Source: Oscillospiraceae bacterium (GTDB lineage Bacteria > Bacillota > Clostridia > Oscillospirales > Acutalibacteraceae). Taken from it: a stretch of DNA of 64,000 bases. The DNA lies in NCBI GenBank assembly GCA_015065545.1, contig SVQA01000007.1, positions 1-64,000 of the forward strand. Reading direction: 5' to 3'. The notes beneath the pieces were generated by a model. That model had not been told where the DNA came from. It saw only the letters and a list, made by a program, of their open reading frames with translations, and made no database searches. The position numbers and the translations under genes are program-made. Shown here piece by piece: positions 37,901-47,931 of the stretch; position 1 is the stretch's first letter, and every line of letters starts with the position of its first letter.

Positions 37901-40132
37901 TTATTTTCTTGTAATGGAGGTTATTCCGCGTACTCCTGTGAGTCGTGCCATAATACTCTTAAGATGGGCTGTGTCGGTAACATCAATAGTTACATTGATA
38001 ATCGCCATGCCGCGAGGAAGTTCTCGGCAATTGAGAGAACGAATCATAATATGAAGAGCAGAAAGCTGATTGGAAACATCTGCAAGGAATCCTGTGCGGT
38101 CTGCACCGATAATCTCCAGACTTGTCTGGAAGGTTTCCTTGACACTCTGCTCCCAATGAGCAGACACCCATCTGTCCGGCTCTTCTGTTTTAGAAATATC
38201 TTCGGGTACATTGGTACAACCGCACTTATGGATAGAAACGCCGTAGCCTCGGGTTACAAATCCGATAATGTCATCACCCGGGACAGGATTACAGCAACGG
38301 GAGAATTTAATAAGAACATCGTCCATACCCTCAACAATAACACCTGAACCGACTTTCTTGCGGGTTTGCTCTGTGGTTTTTATGGGTACTGCATCAGTTG
38401 CCTGCTTGCCGTAGAGCTTCTGATAAAGTTCACGGATACGAGGCATAATCTTCCAGAGCTGAATACCGCCATAGCCTATAGCAGCATAAAAATCCTCCAG
38501 ATTATTAACCTGAATTTTCAGATTAACCTTAGAAAGAAAATCGGGAAGCTCTTTTTCAGGGATGCTTATACCGTACTTACGCAGCTCCTTATCAAACTCA
38601 ACCTGACCTTCTGCAATATTTTCTTCTCGACGTTCTTTTTTGAACCAAGAACGGATTTTACTTCTTGCTTCGGAAGTTTTTACAATCTTAAGCCAATCAC
38701 GTTTGGGTCCTTGTGCATCCTTTTGAGTAAGAATTTCTACAATTTCGCCTGTTTTAAGCTGATAGTCGATAGGAACAATTCGGCGGTCAACCTTGGCACC
38801 AATCATACTGTTACCGACAGCAGAGTGAATAGTATATGCAAGGTCGATTACTGTAGACCCGCTGGGCAGGTTGATAACATCGCCCTTGGGAGTAAACACA
38901 AACACCTCGTTTGGATTAAGGTCTGTTTTGATTGTGCTGACAATATCGGTAGCATCCACTGCGTCCTTCTGGGTGTCAAGCATTTTTCGAACCCAAGAAA
39001 GATGCTCATCCAAGCTGTCGCCGCTTTTACCGCCAACGCCTGCTTTATACTTCCAATGGGCTGCGATACCATACTCAGCGGTGTGGTGCATATCCCATGT
39101 ACGAATCTGGACCTCAAAGGGAATGCCTCTGTGGTTGATAACAGTTGTGTGCAAAGACTGATACATATTTGGCTTGGGAGTAGAGATGTAGTCTTTGAAT
39201 CTGTTTGGGATCGGTTTGTAAATATCGTGAATAATTCCGAGAACATTGTAGCAATCTATAACGGAATCTACGATTACTCTTACTGCAAAAATATCGTAGA
39301 TTTCATCCATAGTCTTGCCCTTCATAAAGGTTTTGCGATAAATACTATGAATACTCTTTACTCTGCCGCTTATATAAATTTTATCAATTGTGCTCTTGCT
39401 TCGCTCTAAGATTTCTTCCTTGAGAGAGGCAATAAACTCCTCTCGGTCATGAGCTGTGTTGTTGAGTTCATCTTGAATCTCAGCATAACCTACAGGGTCA
39501 AGATAGCGAAGAGAGAGATCCTCCATTTCTTCCTTAACCGCTGTAATACCGAGACGATGAGCAATAGGAGCATAAACCTCCATATTCTCAAGAGCCTTAT
39601 CACGACGCTTCTGCTCCTTCATACAACCGATGGTACGCATATTATGAAGTCTGTCGGCAAGCTTGATGATGATAACTCTTATATCGTTACTCATTGCAAT
39701 GAGCATTTTTCGAAGATTCTCTGCCTGCTGTTCTTCACGGTTGCTGTACTTGATTTTTGCGAGCTTTGTAAGACCGTCAATAAGGAGTGCAATTTCAGAA
39801 CCGAAAAGCTTGGTAACATCCTCCAAGGTATACTCGGTATCTTCTACAACATCGTGAAGAAGAGCTGCTATGATTGAATCCGAATCCATACCCAGACCCA
39901 CAAGAATACAGGCAACGGATGTAGGATGCAGAATGTAAGGAAGTCCGGATACACGGCGCTGATCCTTGTGAGCAGCAAGAGCAAATTTGTATGCCTTATC
40001 TATACGCTCCATATCAAACTTATATCCGCTCTTACTCATAAGCTCCTTAAGCTTTTCATAGTCGTTATAATGAGTCATATCAACACAATCATCTACAATA
40101 TAATCATTTAGAGAATTCATTTCTTGGCTCAT
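37901..40132 (-). CDS. relA: Bifunctional (p)ppGpp synthetase/hydrolase
   Basis: 743 residues, Rel-type. Order: HD hydrolase (about 45-155; HPTSVACIL, LLHDVVEDT), synthetase (about 240-360; VKSIHSIYRKTF, YDIFAVRVIV, YISTPKPNMYQSLHT), TGS domain (about 398-460; VFVFTPKGDVINLP), a zinc-finger/helical region and a C-terminal ACT domain (about 668-740). Conserved HD residues and the synthetase core are intact, so both activities are expected. It controls the stringent response to starvation. The start overlaps the recJ stop by four bases (ATGA). Confidence 0.96.
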   Translation of the reverse strand: MSQEMNSLNDYIVDDCVDMTHYNDYEKLKELMSKSGYKFDMERIDKAYKFALAAHKDQRRVSGLPYILHPTSVACILVGLGMDSDSIIAALLHDVVEDTEYTLEDVTKLFGSEIALLIDGLTKLAKIKYSNREEQQAENLRKMLIAMSNDIRVIIIKLADRLHNMRTIGCMKEQKRRDKALENMEVYAPIAHRLGITAVKEEMEDLSLRYLDPVGYAEIQDELNNTAHDREEFIASLKEEILERSKSTIDKIYISGRVKSIHSIYRKTFMKGKTMDEIYDIFAVRVIVDSVIDCYNVLGIIHDIYKPIPNRFKDYISTPKPNMYQSLHTTVINHRGIPFEVQIRTWDMHHTAEYGIAAHWKYKAGVGGKSGDSLDEHLSWVRKMLDTQKDAVDATDIVSTIKTDLNPNEVFVFTPKGDVINLPSGSTVIDLAYTIHSAVGNSMIGAKVDRRIVPIDYQLKTGEIVEILTQKDAQGPKRDWLKIVKTSEARSKIRSWFKKERREENIAEGQVEFDKELRKYGISIPEKELPDFLSKVNLKIQVNNLEDFYAAIGYGGIQLWKIMPRIRELYQKLYGKQATDAVPIKTTEQTRKKVGSGVIVEGMDDVLIKFSRCCNPVPGDDIIGFVTRGYGVSIHKCGCTNVPEDISKTEEPDRWVSAHWEQSVKETFQTSLEIIGADRTGFLADVSNQLSALHIMIRSLNCRELPRGMAIINVTIDVTDTAHLKSIMARLTGVRGITSITRK

Positions 40133-42168
40133 ATATACACCTCTTTAAGTTCCATAATTATAGGTGCTGTGTCAAGGTCCACTTTACCACTAACCTGACA
40201 CAGAGAAATTTCTGCTTTGGTCATACCTTCCCGAATCTCTAGAAGTCCTAACTCGCACATAGCAACAAGAACAACTCGAAGCTTACCGAGAGGAAGAGAG
40301 AGCTTAACCGCAAGCATATCAACGGCTCCGGAGTATCCGCCCTCATCTCGAAGATAGCGGTATACTCGGGAGAAATCGTTTCTGTCAGGCAGAATCTTCA
40401 AGGCATCTTCGGTACGAATACTGCGACCTGTCGAGAAGCGTTCAAAAATCCGCTCAGATATAAGCTCTGCTTCGTTATCTACCTTTGAGAGCTTAATATC
40501 CCTCACGATAACAGAAAGGTATGTATTGCCTGCATAAAAGTTTTTATCAAGGGCAATCGCTAAATCTACGGTATCTCCTGCTTTATAAGGAAAACCTGAT
40601 ATATCGGTATTAAAGCACATTGCGGTAACAATAGACTTATCTCTGGATAGAGTAAGCTTTCTGTGCTTGCCCCCTGAAAGCTCTTTAACATCGTCAATAT
40701 GCATATTATAAAGACCGAAAAGCGGTGAAGGATTACCTGCACCGAATGGCTCAAGTGCAGAAAGGCTCTCAAGCAGGGATATATCAAGAAGTGAAGGATT
40801 TAATTTACAATCAAGATTAAGCTCAGGCAAAGGCATATCCTCGAATGAATCCGCATAATCGTACATAGCTTCTTTAAAAACATCAATATCTATACTGTCA
40901 AGAGAGAAACCCACTGCCATAGGATGACCGCCGAAATGAGTCAAGAGGTCGCTGCAGTAGTAGATAGCATCAGAAAGAGAGAATCCCGCAACAGAACGAC
41001 CTGAACCTCTTGCTTTATCTCCTTCCCTTGAAATAATAATACAAGGCTTACCGAAGGCACTCTTGACCCTTGCGGCAACAATGCCGATTACACCCTGATG
41101 CCAGTTTTCGCCATCTATTATTATAATACTCTGCATTGTAAGTGCAGGGTCGTTAATTATCATTTCTTCTATCTGAGAAAGAATATCTCTTTCAATCTGC
41201 TGTCGGGTTGCGTTATCTTCGGAAAGCTCCTGTGCCAAAGCATTTGCCTCAGATTCATCTTCTGTAAGCAGAAGCTCAACAGATTTTGTGGAGAGTCCCA
41301 ATCTGCCCACAGCATTAATTCTGGGTACTACAGTATATGCAAGGGTACTTGCGGTTACAGGTTTATCTTCGTAACCGGCAATTCTGAGCAAAGCTCTGAT
41401 ACCCGGACGATCACTGTTTGCAATAAGCTTAACGCCCTCTTTGACGATAGTGCGGTTTTCGTCAACAAGGCTTACAACGTCACCGATTGTACCGAGAGCC
41501 GCTAAATCTGCGAAATTATCAAGTATTTGCCTTGTATCTCCGTACTCACCCTCAATAGCCATAACAAGCTTTAGGGCTACCCCAACACCTGAAAACTCTT
41601 TAAAAAGACTTGGACAATCCTCCTGATGCGGATCGACTACCGCTACTGCATCGGGGATTTCTTCAGGTACTGTATGATGGTCGGTTATGACTGTGTCGAT
41701 ACCGAGAGAGTTTGCATAGGCGATTTCCTCAAGTGCAGAGATACCGTTATCAACGGTAACGATAAGCTTTATACCCTGGTCAGAAAAACCGTTTATCGCC
41801 TCAAGGTTCATACCATAGCCCTCGTCTGCTCTTGAGGGAATATAATAAACTACATCGGCACCTACAGACTGAAGATAAGAGTAAAGCAAAGAGGTTGCGG
41901 TAACTCCGTCTGCATCATAATCGCCATAGACACAGATTTTTTCTGATTCCTCTATTGCAAATCTGATACGCTGGGCTGCTTTATCCATATCCTTGATAAC
42001 AAAGGGGTCGGAAAATTTTGGTTCATCGTTTAAAAATTTACGGATATCTTCTTCGTTAGTATATCCTCGAATACAGAGCAGAACAGAGAGGAGCATAGGA
42101 ATTCCCATACTCTCGCTTATTGACAGTGCCTGTGCTTTATCAAGTTGTGAAACAGTCCATTTTCTCAT
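40129..42168 (-). CDS. recJ: Single-stranded-DNA-specific exonuclease RecJ
   Basis: 679 residues from the ATG at 42168, with GGAG six bases upstream; the TTG four codons earlier would include that SD. DHH domain motifs YGDYDADGVTATSLLYSYL, VTVDNGISA and ITDHHTVPEE are followed by DHHA1 with GSGRSVAGFSL and GGHPMAVGFSL, and a long C-terminal region (OB and extra domains), as in clostridial RecJ. It degrades single-stranded DNA 5' to 3' in repair. It sits between recN and rel, the common recN-recJ/rel arrangement. Confidence 0.95.
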   Translation of the reverse strand: MRKWTVSQLDKAQALSISESMGIPMLLSVLLCIRGYTNEEDIRKFLNDEPKFSDPFVIKDMDKAAQRIRFAIEESEKICVYGDYDADGVTATSLLYSYLQSVGADVVYYIPSRADEGYGMNLEAINGFSDQGIKLIVTVDNGISALEEIAYANSLGIDTVITDHHTVPEEIPDAVAVVDPHQEDCPSLFKEFSGVGVALKLVMAIEGEYGDTRQILDNFADLAALGTIGDVVSLVDENRTIVKEGVKLIANSDRPGIRALLRIAGYEDKPVTASTLAYTVVPRINAVGRLGLSTKSVELLLTEDESEANALAQELSEDNATRQQIERDILSQIEEMIINDPALTMQSIIIIDGENWHQGVIGIVAARVKSAFGKPCIIISREGDKARGSGRSVAGFSLSDAIYYCSDLLTHFGGHPMAVGFSLDSIDIDVFKEAMYDYADSFEDMPLPELNLDCKLNPSLLDISLLESLSALEPFGAGNPSPLFGLYNMHIDDVKELSGGKHRKLTLSRDKSIVTAMCFNTDISGFPYKAGDTVDLAIALDKNFYAGNTYLSVIVRDIKLSKVDNEAELISERIFERFSTGRSIRTEDALKILPDRNDFSRVYRYLRDEGGYSGAVDMLAVKLSLPLGKLRVVLVAMCELGLLEIREGMTKAEISLCQVSGKVDLDTAPIIMELKEVYI

Positions 42169-42188
42169 AATCTGCTCCAAATAATAAT

Positions 42189-43850
42189 TTATATTCCTAA
42201 AAGTTCTTTTGCAAAATCGTAAGCGGCATCGGTAACATTTACACCGCCGATAATACGGGCAAGCTCCTCTACCCTGCCGTTCATATCAAGAAGGTTCACC
42301 TGAGTAAAGGTTCTGCCTTCTGACTCGGTTTTACGGATAAGATAGTGGGAATCGGCAAGAGCTGCAATCTGTGGAAGATGAGTAACACACAGAGCTTGTG
42401 TTGATGCACTTACTTCCTTTAAGGCATCACCTACTCTGCGAGCAGCAGAGCCCGAGATGCCTGTATCAACCTCGTCAAAGATGAGGGTATCTGTTGGGTC
42501 AGAGCTTGACAAAACAGTTTTGATTGAGAGCATCATTCGGGAAAGCTCACCGCCTGAGGCTACCTTTGCAACAGGCTTTACGGGCTCACCTGCATTGGTT
42601 GAAACAAGAAACTCCATCTGATCGATACCATTCTCGGAAAGGTCTGTTATTTTATGAGAAACCTCCACCTTTGCACTGGGCATATCGAGAAGCTTCATTT
42701 TATCTGCTACAGATTTTGAAAACTCTGCGGCAGTTTTTATTCTTTTTTCTGAAATTATCTGTGCTTTTTTTAGTGCAATAGCATAAAGCTCTGACTGTTT
42801 TTCGAAGAGCTTTTCGCGGTTTTCTGCGAATTTTTTTATGCCTTCAAGCTCAATTTTAATCTCCTCAAGATAAGCAAGGATTTCTTCAATTGAAGAGCCG
42901 TACTTTTTCTCAAGCTTATTTATCAGGTCAAGACGAAGTTCGATTTCTTCAAGACGCTGTGGGTCATCCTCCAGATTATCCCCTTCTCGGCTGATGTCAG
43001 AGACGATATCCTGAAGCTCGTAGTAGCAATCCCGAAGTCTTTGTGAAAGCTCAGAAACAGAGTCAACCAATGTGGAAGCAGTATCAATATTATCGCAGGC
43101 ATCAGACACAAGCGAAAGACCGCCTGGGAAATCTGAGCCGTCACCGCCGAGATAATAGGATGCACTGTAGAAAAGCTCACGAAGCTTAGCGGAATTTGAA
43201 AGCACCTGACGCTCTGAACTCAGGGCTTCTTCCTCGCCTGCGGTGAGATTTGCAGCTTCTATCTCGTCTATCTGAAAACAAAGTATATCTGCTCTTCTGG
43301 CTCTGTCACGGTCATCGGTTTCTTTTTGATTCAAAATCCTTGACACTTCTTTGTATTCATCATAAACGACACGATAATCAGAGAGAAGGTCGGACAATGA
43401 ACCGAGAGCATCGATATAGCCGATATGAAGCTCGGGTGACATCAGCTCGTAGGACTCGTGTTGACCGTGGATATTTATAAGATACTGACCAACATCACGA
43501 AGCACAGAAACAGCCGCAGGTCTGCCGTTAATTCGGCAGATATTCTTGCCCGCAAGAGTAAACTCTCTTTCTATAAGAAGCTTGTTATCCTCCAAAGAAT
43601 AGCCAAGCTCCAAGAGGACGTTCTTTGCTTTTTCGCCTATATCCTCAAAGGTTGCACTTACAAAGGCAGAGCTTGCACCTGTACGGACAAGCTCACGGGA
43701 GGTGCGTCTGCCGAGAACTGCAGAGATAGCATCAATAACAATACTTTTACCTGCACCTGTTTCACCTGTAAGCACATTAAATCCCTTAGAGAATTCAATA
43801 TTTGTTTTTTCGATAACTGCAATATTTTCTATATAAAGTTCTGTAAGCAT
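42189..43850 (-). CDS. recN: DNA repair protein RecN
   Basis: 553 residues, SMC-like. Walker A GETGAGKS (29-36), long coiled-coil middle (about 150-370), then the ABC signature VASGGELSRMMLSIK and Walker B TLIFDEVDTGISG. It holds or bridges double-strand break ends for recombination. It follows argR by 26 bases; argR-recN is a conserved Firmicutes pair. Nothing unusual. Confidence 0.97.
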   Translation of the reverse strand: MLTELYIENIAVIEKTNIEFSKGFNVLTGETGAGKSIVIDAISAVLGRRTSRELVRTGASSAFVSATFEDIGEKAKNVLLELGYSLEDNKLLIEREFTLAGKNICRINGRPAAVSVLRDVGQYLINIHGQHESYELMSPELHIGYIDALGSLSDLLSDYRVVYDEYKEVSRILNQKETDDRDRARRADILCFQIDEIEAANLTAGEEEALSSERQVLSNSAKLRELFYSASYYLGGDGSDFPGGLSLVSDACDNIDTASTLVDSVSELSQRLRDCYYELQDIVSDISREGDNLEDDPQRLEEIELRLDLINKLEKKYGSSIEEILAYLEEIKIELEGIKKFAENREKLFEKQSELYAIALKKAQIISEKRIKTAAEFSKSVADKMKLLDMPSAKVEVSHKITDLSENGIDQMEFLVSTNAGEPVKPVAKVASGGELSRMMLSIKTVLSSSDPTDTLIFDEVDTGISGSAARRVGDALKEVSASTQALCVTHLPQIAALADSHYLIRKTESEGRTFTQVNLLDMNGRVEELARIIGGVNVTDAAYDFAKELLGI

Positions 43851-43876
43851 AAATACTCCGTGAGTTCAGTGTAATT

Positions 43877-44326
43877 TTATACGATATAATCTTTAAATGC
43901 TTCTTTAAGAGAAAAAGCGGCAGCTTCGTCCTTGCAGGCAATAAATATAGTGTCGTCACCTGCAAGAGAGCCGACTACATTCTGAAGACTCATTGAATCT
44001 ATAGCGGCACAGGCAGCAGATGCCATACCGCTGAAGGTCTTAACAACAACAAGATTCATTGCAACTTCCAGAGAAATTATTGAACCCGAAAGAATACCGT
44101 TAAAGCCATTCTTTATATCAGGCTGAATTCCAACAGGTGCTGTATATCTTTGCTTGCCGTCGATATGATGGGTTTTCTGAAGTCGAAGTGTATTTATATC
44201 TCGGGAAACAGTAGACTGGGTTACGCTGTAGCCCTCTTCTCTGAGTTTTTCGAGGAGTTCCTCTTGAGTTGTTATAGGATATACCTTTATAAGTTCAAGG
44301 ATTTTTGCATGTCTGTTAAGTTTCAT
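43877..44326 (-). CDS. argR: Arginine repressor ArgR/AhrC
   Basis: 149 residues from the ATG at 44326 (AGGTG six bases upstream; a GTG three codons earlier is less likely). An N-terminal winged helix (about 1-70: TTQEELLEKLREEGYSVTQ, STVSRDI) binds ARG boxes, and a C-terminal domain (about 80-149) forms hexamers and binds arginine; the GTDD-type loop appears as LAGDDTIFIAC. It should repress the argG-F operon 20 kb away and bind the palindromes near 24.3-24.5 kb. Confidence 0.95.
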   Translation of the reverse strand: MKLNRHAKILELIKVYPITTQEELLEKLREEGYSVTQSTVSRDINTLRLQKTHHIDGKQRYTAPVGIQPDIKNGFNGILSGSIISLEVAMNLVVVKTFSGMASAACAAIDSMSLQNVVGSLAGDDTIFIACKDEAAAFSLKEAFKDYIV

Positions 44327-44343
44327 TACATTCACCTGCTTTA

Positions 44344-45195
44344 TTAATTCGGTTGTGTAAGTTTATCGCCTGCTACTTTGTAGAAATTCGTCATTTTTAA
44401 AACATTCATCTTAAGCGGAAATTCTGATTTTCTGATACGTACTGTGTCGCTGTCTTTGAGTGCAACGGAAATTTGTCCGTCAACAGTCAAAAAAGCTGTA
44501 TCAGGAGAGTTACAAACAACATGAATAACAGTTGATTCGTTAAAGATAACTGTTCTTGCTGTAAGAGAATGGGGACAAACAGGTGTTAGCTCAATAAGAT
44601 TCAGATAAGGGTCAATTACAGGTCCTCCTGCTGAAAGTGCATAAGCAGTAGAGCCTGTGGGAGTTGAAAAAAGCAGTCCGTCTGCACGATAGTCGGAAAT
44701 TTTCTCGCCTTCCACATACACATCAAGGTCGATAATTCGTGAAAGTGAGCCACGGGAAATTACCGCATCATTTACAGCAAGGTAAGATTCCGTACTGCCG
44801 TCCATGTGGATAACCGTAACATCCAGAGTCATACGCTCACGAGTTACAAAGTCACCTGTGAGAAGTTGTTTGAGCATTGAAATTTCAGATGCTTCAAGCT
44901 CTGCTACATAGCCAAGTCTGCCAAGATTAACGCCGAGTACAGACTTACCCGCTTTTGCAGCAAGTCGAGCGCTTCTGATGATTGTTCCGTCACCACCGAC
45001 TGTAACAGCACAATCACAGTCCTTAAAGATTTCTTCGTATGCAGGAAGAAATTCCACTTCTGAATCCGGAAAGTCAGACTTAAGTGATTCGTGAACAACT
45101 ATAGAAGCTCCGTTTGAAATCAGAAGTTCAGCTATTTTTTTGCCGCACAAAACTGCCTTTCTTTTCTCGGTGTTGGGAATAACTGCTATCTTCAA
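44344..45195 (-). CDS. nadK: NAD kinase
   Basis: 283 residues. It phosphorylates NAD to NADP. It has the GGDGT motif (67-71), GVNLGRLGYVAEL and the SDYRADGLLFSTPTGSTAYAL stretch split by the active-site NE/D region. It starts with TTG at 45195, supported by GGAGG eight bases upstream and the KIAVIPN N-terminus. It begins three bases beyond the tlyA stop. The order dxs-tlyA-nadK-argR-recN is classic for Firmicutes. Confidence 0.96.
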   Translation of the reverse strand: MKIAVIPNTEKRKAVLCGKKIAELLISNGASIVVHESLKSDFPDSEVEFLPAYEEIFKDCDCAVTVGGDGTIIRSARLAAKAGKSVLGVNLGRLGYVAELEASEISMLKQLLTGDFVTRERMTLDVTVIHMDGSTESYLAVNDAVISRGSLSRIIDLDVYVEGEKISDYRADGLLFSTPTGSTAYALSAGGPVIDPYLNLIELTPVCPHSLTARTVIFNESTVIHVVCNSPDTAFLTVDGQISVALKDSDTVRIRKSEFPLKMNVLKMTNFYKVAGDKLTQPN

Positions 45196-45198
45196 GAA

Positions 45199-46008
45199 TT
45201 ATCCCTCCTTATCCAGTTCTTTATGGGAAATTTCTGAAAGCTCGGTTGACGAAATATCTGATGTATCTTTGGGATTCTCGCTCTTGCGGATATGTATAAG
45301 ATATTCGATATTGCCTTCCGGACCTTTTACGGGAGAAAAATCAAGAGCTAAAACATCAAAGCCGGATTCAACACAGAAACTACGGATTGACTCTATAACT
45401 TCTGCGTGAACCGATTTATCACGGACAACACCCTTTTTGCCTACCTTTTCTCTGCCAGCTTCAAACTGAGGCTTTATAAGACAGACACCTTCTCCGTCTT
45501 CTTTGAGCAGAGGACGTACAACGGGAAGTATCAGCTTGAGAGATATAAAGGAGACATCAACAGAGAAGAAATCGATAGGCTCGGCTATCATATCGGGAGT
45601 TACTTTTCTGAAATTAGTACGCTCCATATTGACAACCCGCTCGTCATTGCGAAGCTTCCAAGCAAGCTGACCATAGCCAACATCGATAGAATAAACCTTC
45701 TTTGCACCATTCTGTAACATACAATCGGTAAAACCGCCTGTTGATGCACCAATGTCCATAGATACAACATCATTCAAATCAAGAGTAAAAGCTGTCATAG
45801 CTTTCTCAAGTTTAAGACCGCCTCGGCTTACATAACGAAGCTGGGGACCTCGTACTTCAATATTAACATCTTCTTCGTAGGTAGAGCCGCATTTGTCGGC
45901 TTTCTGATTATTCACATATACAAGGCCTGCCATAATAACCGCTTTTGCTTTTTCACGGCTTTCGCACAAGCCTTTTTCAAACACAAGAACATCAAGTCTT
46001 TTTTTCAT
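45199..46008 (-). CDS. tlyA: TlyA-family rRNA 2'-O-methyltransferase
   Basis: 269 residues. N-terminal S4 domain (1-65; KKRLDVLVFEKGLCESREKAK) followed by an FtsJ-like methyltransferase (about 80-245) with SMDIGASTGGFTDCMLQ and DFFSVDVSFISLKLILP. In mycobacteria TlyA methylates 16S C1409 and 23S C1920; the older label is 'hemolysin'. The target here is inferred from the family. It starts 14 bases after dxs ends. Confidence 0.94.
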   Translation of the reverse strand: MKKRLDVLVFEKGLCESREKAKAVIMAGLVYVNNQKADKCGSTYEEDVNIEVRGPQLRYVSRGGLKLEKAMTAFTLDLNDVVSMDIGASTGGFTDCMLQNGAKKVYSIDVGYGQLAWKLRNDERVVNMERTNFRKVTPDMIAEPIDFFSVDVSFISLKLILPVVRPLLKEDGEGVCLIKPQFEAGREKVGKKGVVRDKSVHAEVIESIRSFCVESGFDVLALDFSPVKGPEGNIEYLIHIRKSENPKDTSDISSTELSEISHKELDKEG

Positions 46009-46021
46009 ATAATCGCTCCGA

Positions 46022-47881
46022 TTATTTTCTGATTATTGAATACATACCCTCTGCGTCCAGCTTGAGTGCGTGGAGTGCCTGAGTATCCTTTGAATGTAAA
46101 ATAAATGTATCGTCGATAGCAGTAAGCGAATAGGAACCGCTGTACTTCTTCTTATAAAGCTCGTACTCGAAGCTCTCGCCAACACCACCGCTACGCATAC
46201 CTTCCTCAAAGAAATGAATCTTTTTGAAATTAGCGGCAAAATTAACCGCTTCGGGATTTATAGGCTTGATACGGCAGAGCTTTAAAATACAAGCCTCTAT
46301 ACCAACGGATGAAAGCTTTTCTTTTGCCTTAACAGCTTCTGCAAAAAGTCTGCCGTAGGTAACTATAAGTCTTGAGGCATTGGGATTGCCGTAAACAGTA
46401 AAATCGACATCACGACAAACAAAATCCTGAGGCTTTTTGGGCTCTGTACCGCGGGGATACCTTACTGCAGTAAGACCAGTATCTTTATAAATTGCTGTAT
46501 TGAGGGATTTTTCAAGTTCATCAAAATAGCAGGGTGAATAGATGGTTGTGCCGGGGATAGAATTTAGAATTGAAACATCGAACACACCCTGATGGGTTTC
46601 GCCGTCCTCGCCGACTATACCTGCTCTGTCAACAGAAAGTACAAGATGCAAATTCTGTGCAGCGGCATCATGGATAAGCTGGTCATAGGCTCTCTGCAAA
46701 AAGCTTGAATAAACAGCAAAAACGGGAATCATACCACGGCTCGCAAGTCCGCAGCCAAAGGTAACAGCGTGTTCTTCTGCAATGCCCACATCAAAGAATC
46801 TTTCTTTAAAGTTCTCGGAGAAAGCAGTAAGACCTGTGCCTACAGTCATAGCGGCAGTAATGCCGCAGATTGACTTATCCTCCTTTGCAAGTTCGCAGAT
46901 AGTTCTGCCGAAGCAATTGCTATAAGAGTCACCGTGAGAAAGAGGTTCCCCTGTGTCAATGTCAAAACGACCGATACCGTGGAAGTTCTTGGGGTTGTCC
47001 TCAGCAAACTGATAGCCCTTGCCCTTAACCGTCAAAGCGTGAATAATAATAGGCTTGTCCGCTGCTTTTGCTATCTTCATAACCTTGATAAGATCCTCAA
47101 GATTGTGGCCGTCAACAGGTCCATAGTAACGGAAGCCGAAAATCTCGAAAAGATTGGTTTTAAAAATCTTTTTCTTAAACCAGTTTTTTATTCTTGTAAG
47201 TCCCTTTGTTACAGGGTTGCCGATAAGAGGAATTTTATTGAGGAATCGTTCAAGACCTGACTTTGCACTGACATATCTGGGGCTAATACGAATAGCACTG
47301 AAATACTTGGAAATAGCACCCACGTTCTTTGAGATTGACATTTTGTTATCGTTGAGGACAATAACAAAATTACCGTCAAATCTGCCTGCATTATTAATAC
47401 CTTCATAAGCAAGACCGCCTGTAAAGGAGCCGTCGCCAATAAAAGCAATTGTGCAGGATTTATCACCCTTGAGCTGTTTTGCTTTTGCAATACCCAAAGC
47501 GGCAGAGATTGAGGTTGAGCTGTGGCCTGCACCGAAATCATCGTAATCACTTTCATATCTGCGGGGAAAACCTGAAAGGCCTCCAGCTTTGCGGATAGTG
47601 TGAATTTTGTCAAATCTGCCTGTGAGCATCTTATGGGTATAGCTCTGATGTCCAACATCCCAGACGATAGAATCCTCGGGACAATCAAGAACATAATGCA
47701 TAGCAACGGTAAGCTCAACTACACCTAAATTTGGTGCAAGGTGGCCGCCGTTTTCGGAAACAGTTAAAATCAGCTTCTGGCGGATTTCATCGCAAAGAGC
47801 GGTGAGTTGTTCCAGGCTCAGCTTCTTTAAGTCTTTAGGTGATTTAATTTTTGATAAAAGCTCAAAATTGTTATTTTCCAT
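46022..47881 (-). CDS. dxs: 1-deoxy-D-xylulose-5-phosphate synthase
   Basis: 619 residues. First step of the MEP isoprenoid pathway: pyruvate plus glyceraldehyde 3-phosphate, with thiamine diphosphate. Motifs: the thiamine site GDGSFTGGLAYEGINNAG with LNDNKMSIS, GHNLEDLI, and the transketolase core DVGIAEEHAVTFGCGLA and DRAGIVGEDGETHQGVFD. The length is typical. It follows ispA by about 50 bases and feeds the same pathway; ispE is at 9-10 kb. Confidence 0.97.
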   Translation of the reverse strand: MENNNFELLSKIKSPKDLKKLSLEQLTALCDEIRQKLILTVSENGGHLAPNLGVVELTVAMHYVLDCPEDSIVWDVGHQSYTHKMLTGRFDKIHTIRKAGGLSGFPRRYESDYDDFGAGHSSTSISAALGIAKAKQLKGDKSCTIAFIGDGSFTGGLAYEGINNAGRFDGNFVIVLNDNKMSISKNVGAISKYFSAIRISPRYVSAKSGLERFLNKIPLIGNPVTKGLTRIKNWFKKKIFKTNLFEIFGFRYYGPVDGHNLEDLIKVMKIAKAADKPIIIHALTVKGKGYQFAEDNPKNFHGIGRFDIDTGEPLSHGDSYSNCFGRTICELAKEDKSICGITAAMTVGTGLTAFSENFKERFFDVGIAEEHAVTFGCGLASRGMIPVFAVYSSFLQRAYDQLIHDAAAQNLHLVLSVDRAGIVGEDGETHQGVFDVSILNSIPGTTIYSPCYFDELEKSLNTAIYKDTGLTAVRYPRGTEPKKPQDFVCRDVDFTVYGNPNASRLIVTYGRLFAEAVKAKEKLSSVGIEACILKLCRIKPINPEAVNFAANFKKIHFFEEGMRSGGVGESFEYELYKKKYSGSYSLTAIDDTFILHSKDTQALHALKLDAEGMYSIIRK

Positions 47882-47931
47882 ATATGAATCCTTAAAAAAT
47901 CAAAACAAGATGTATTCTTCAAAAAGGATAT

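Noticed and set aside
38366..39409. 347-codon frame antisense to rel
   Set aside because: Opposite strand of an intact Rel gene; composition is that of a reversed coding sequence.
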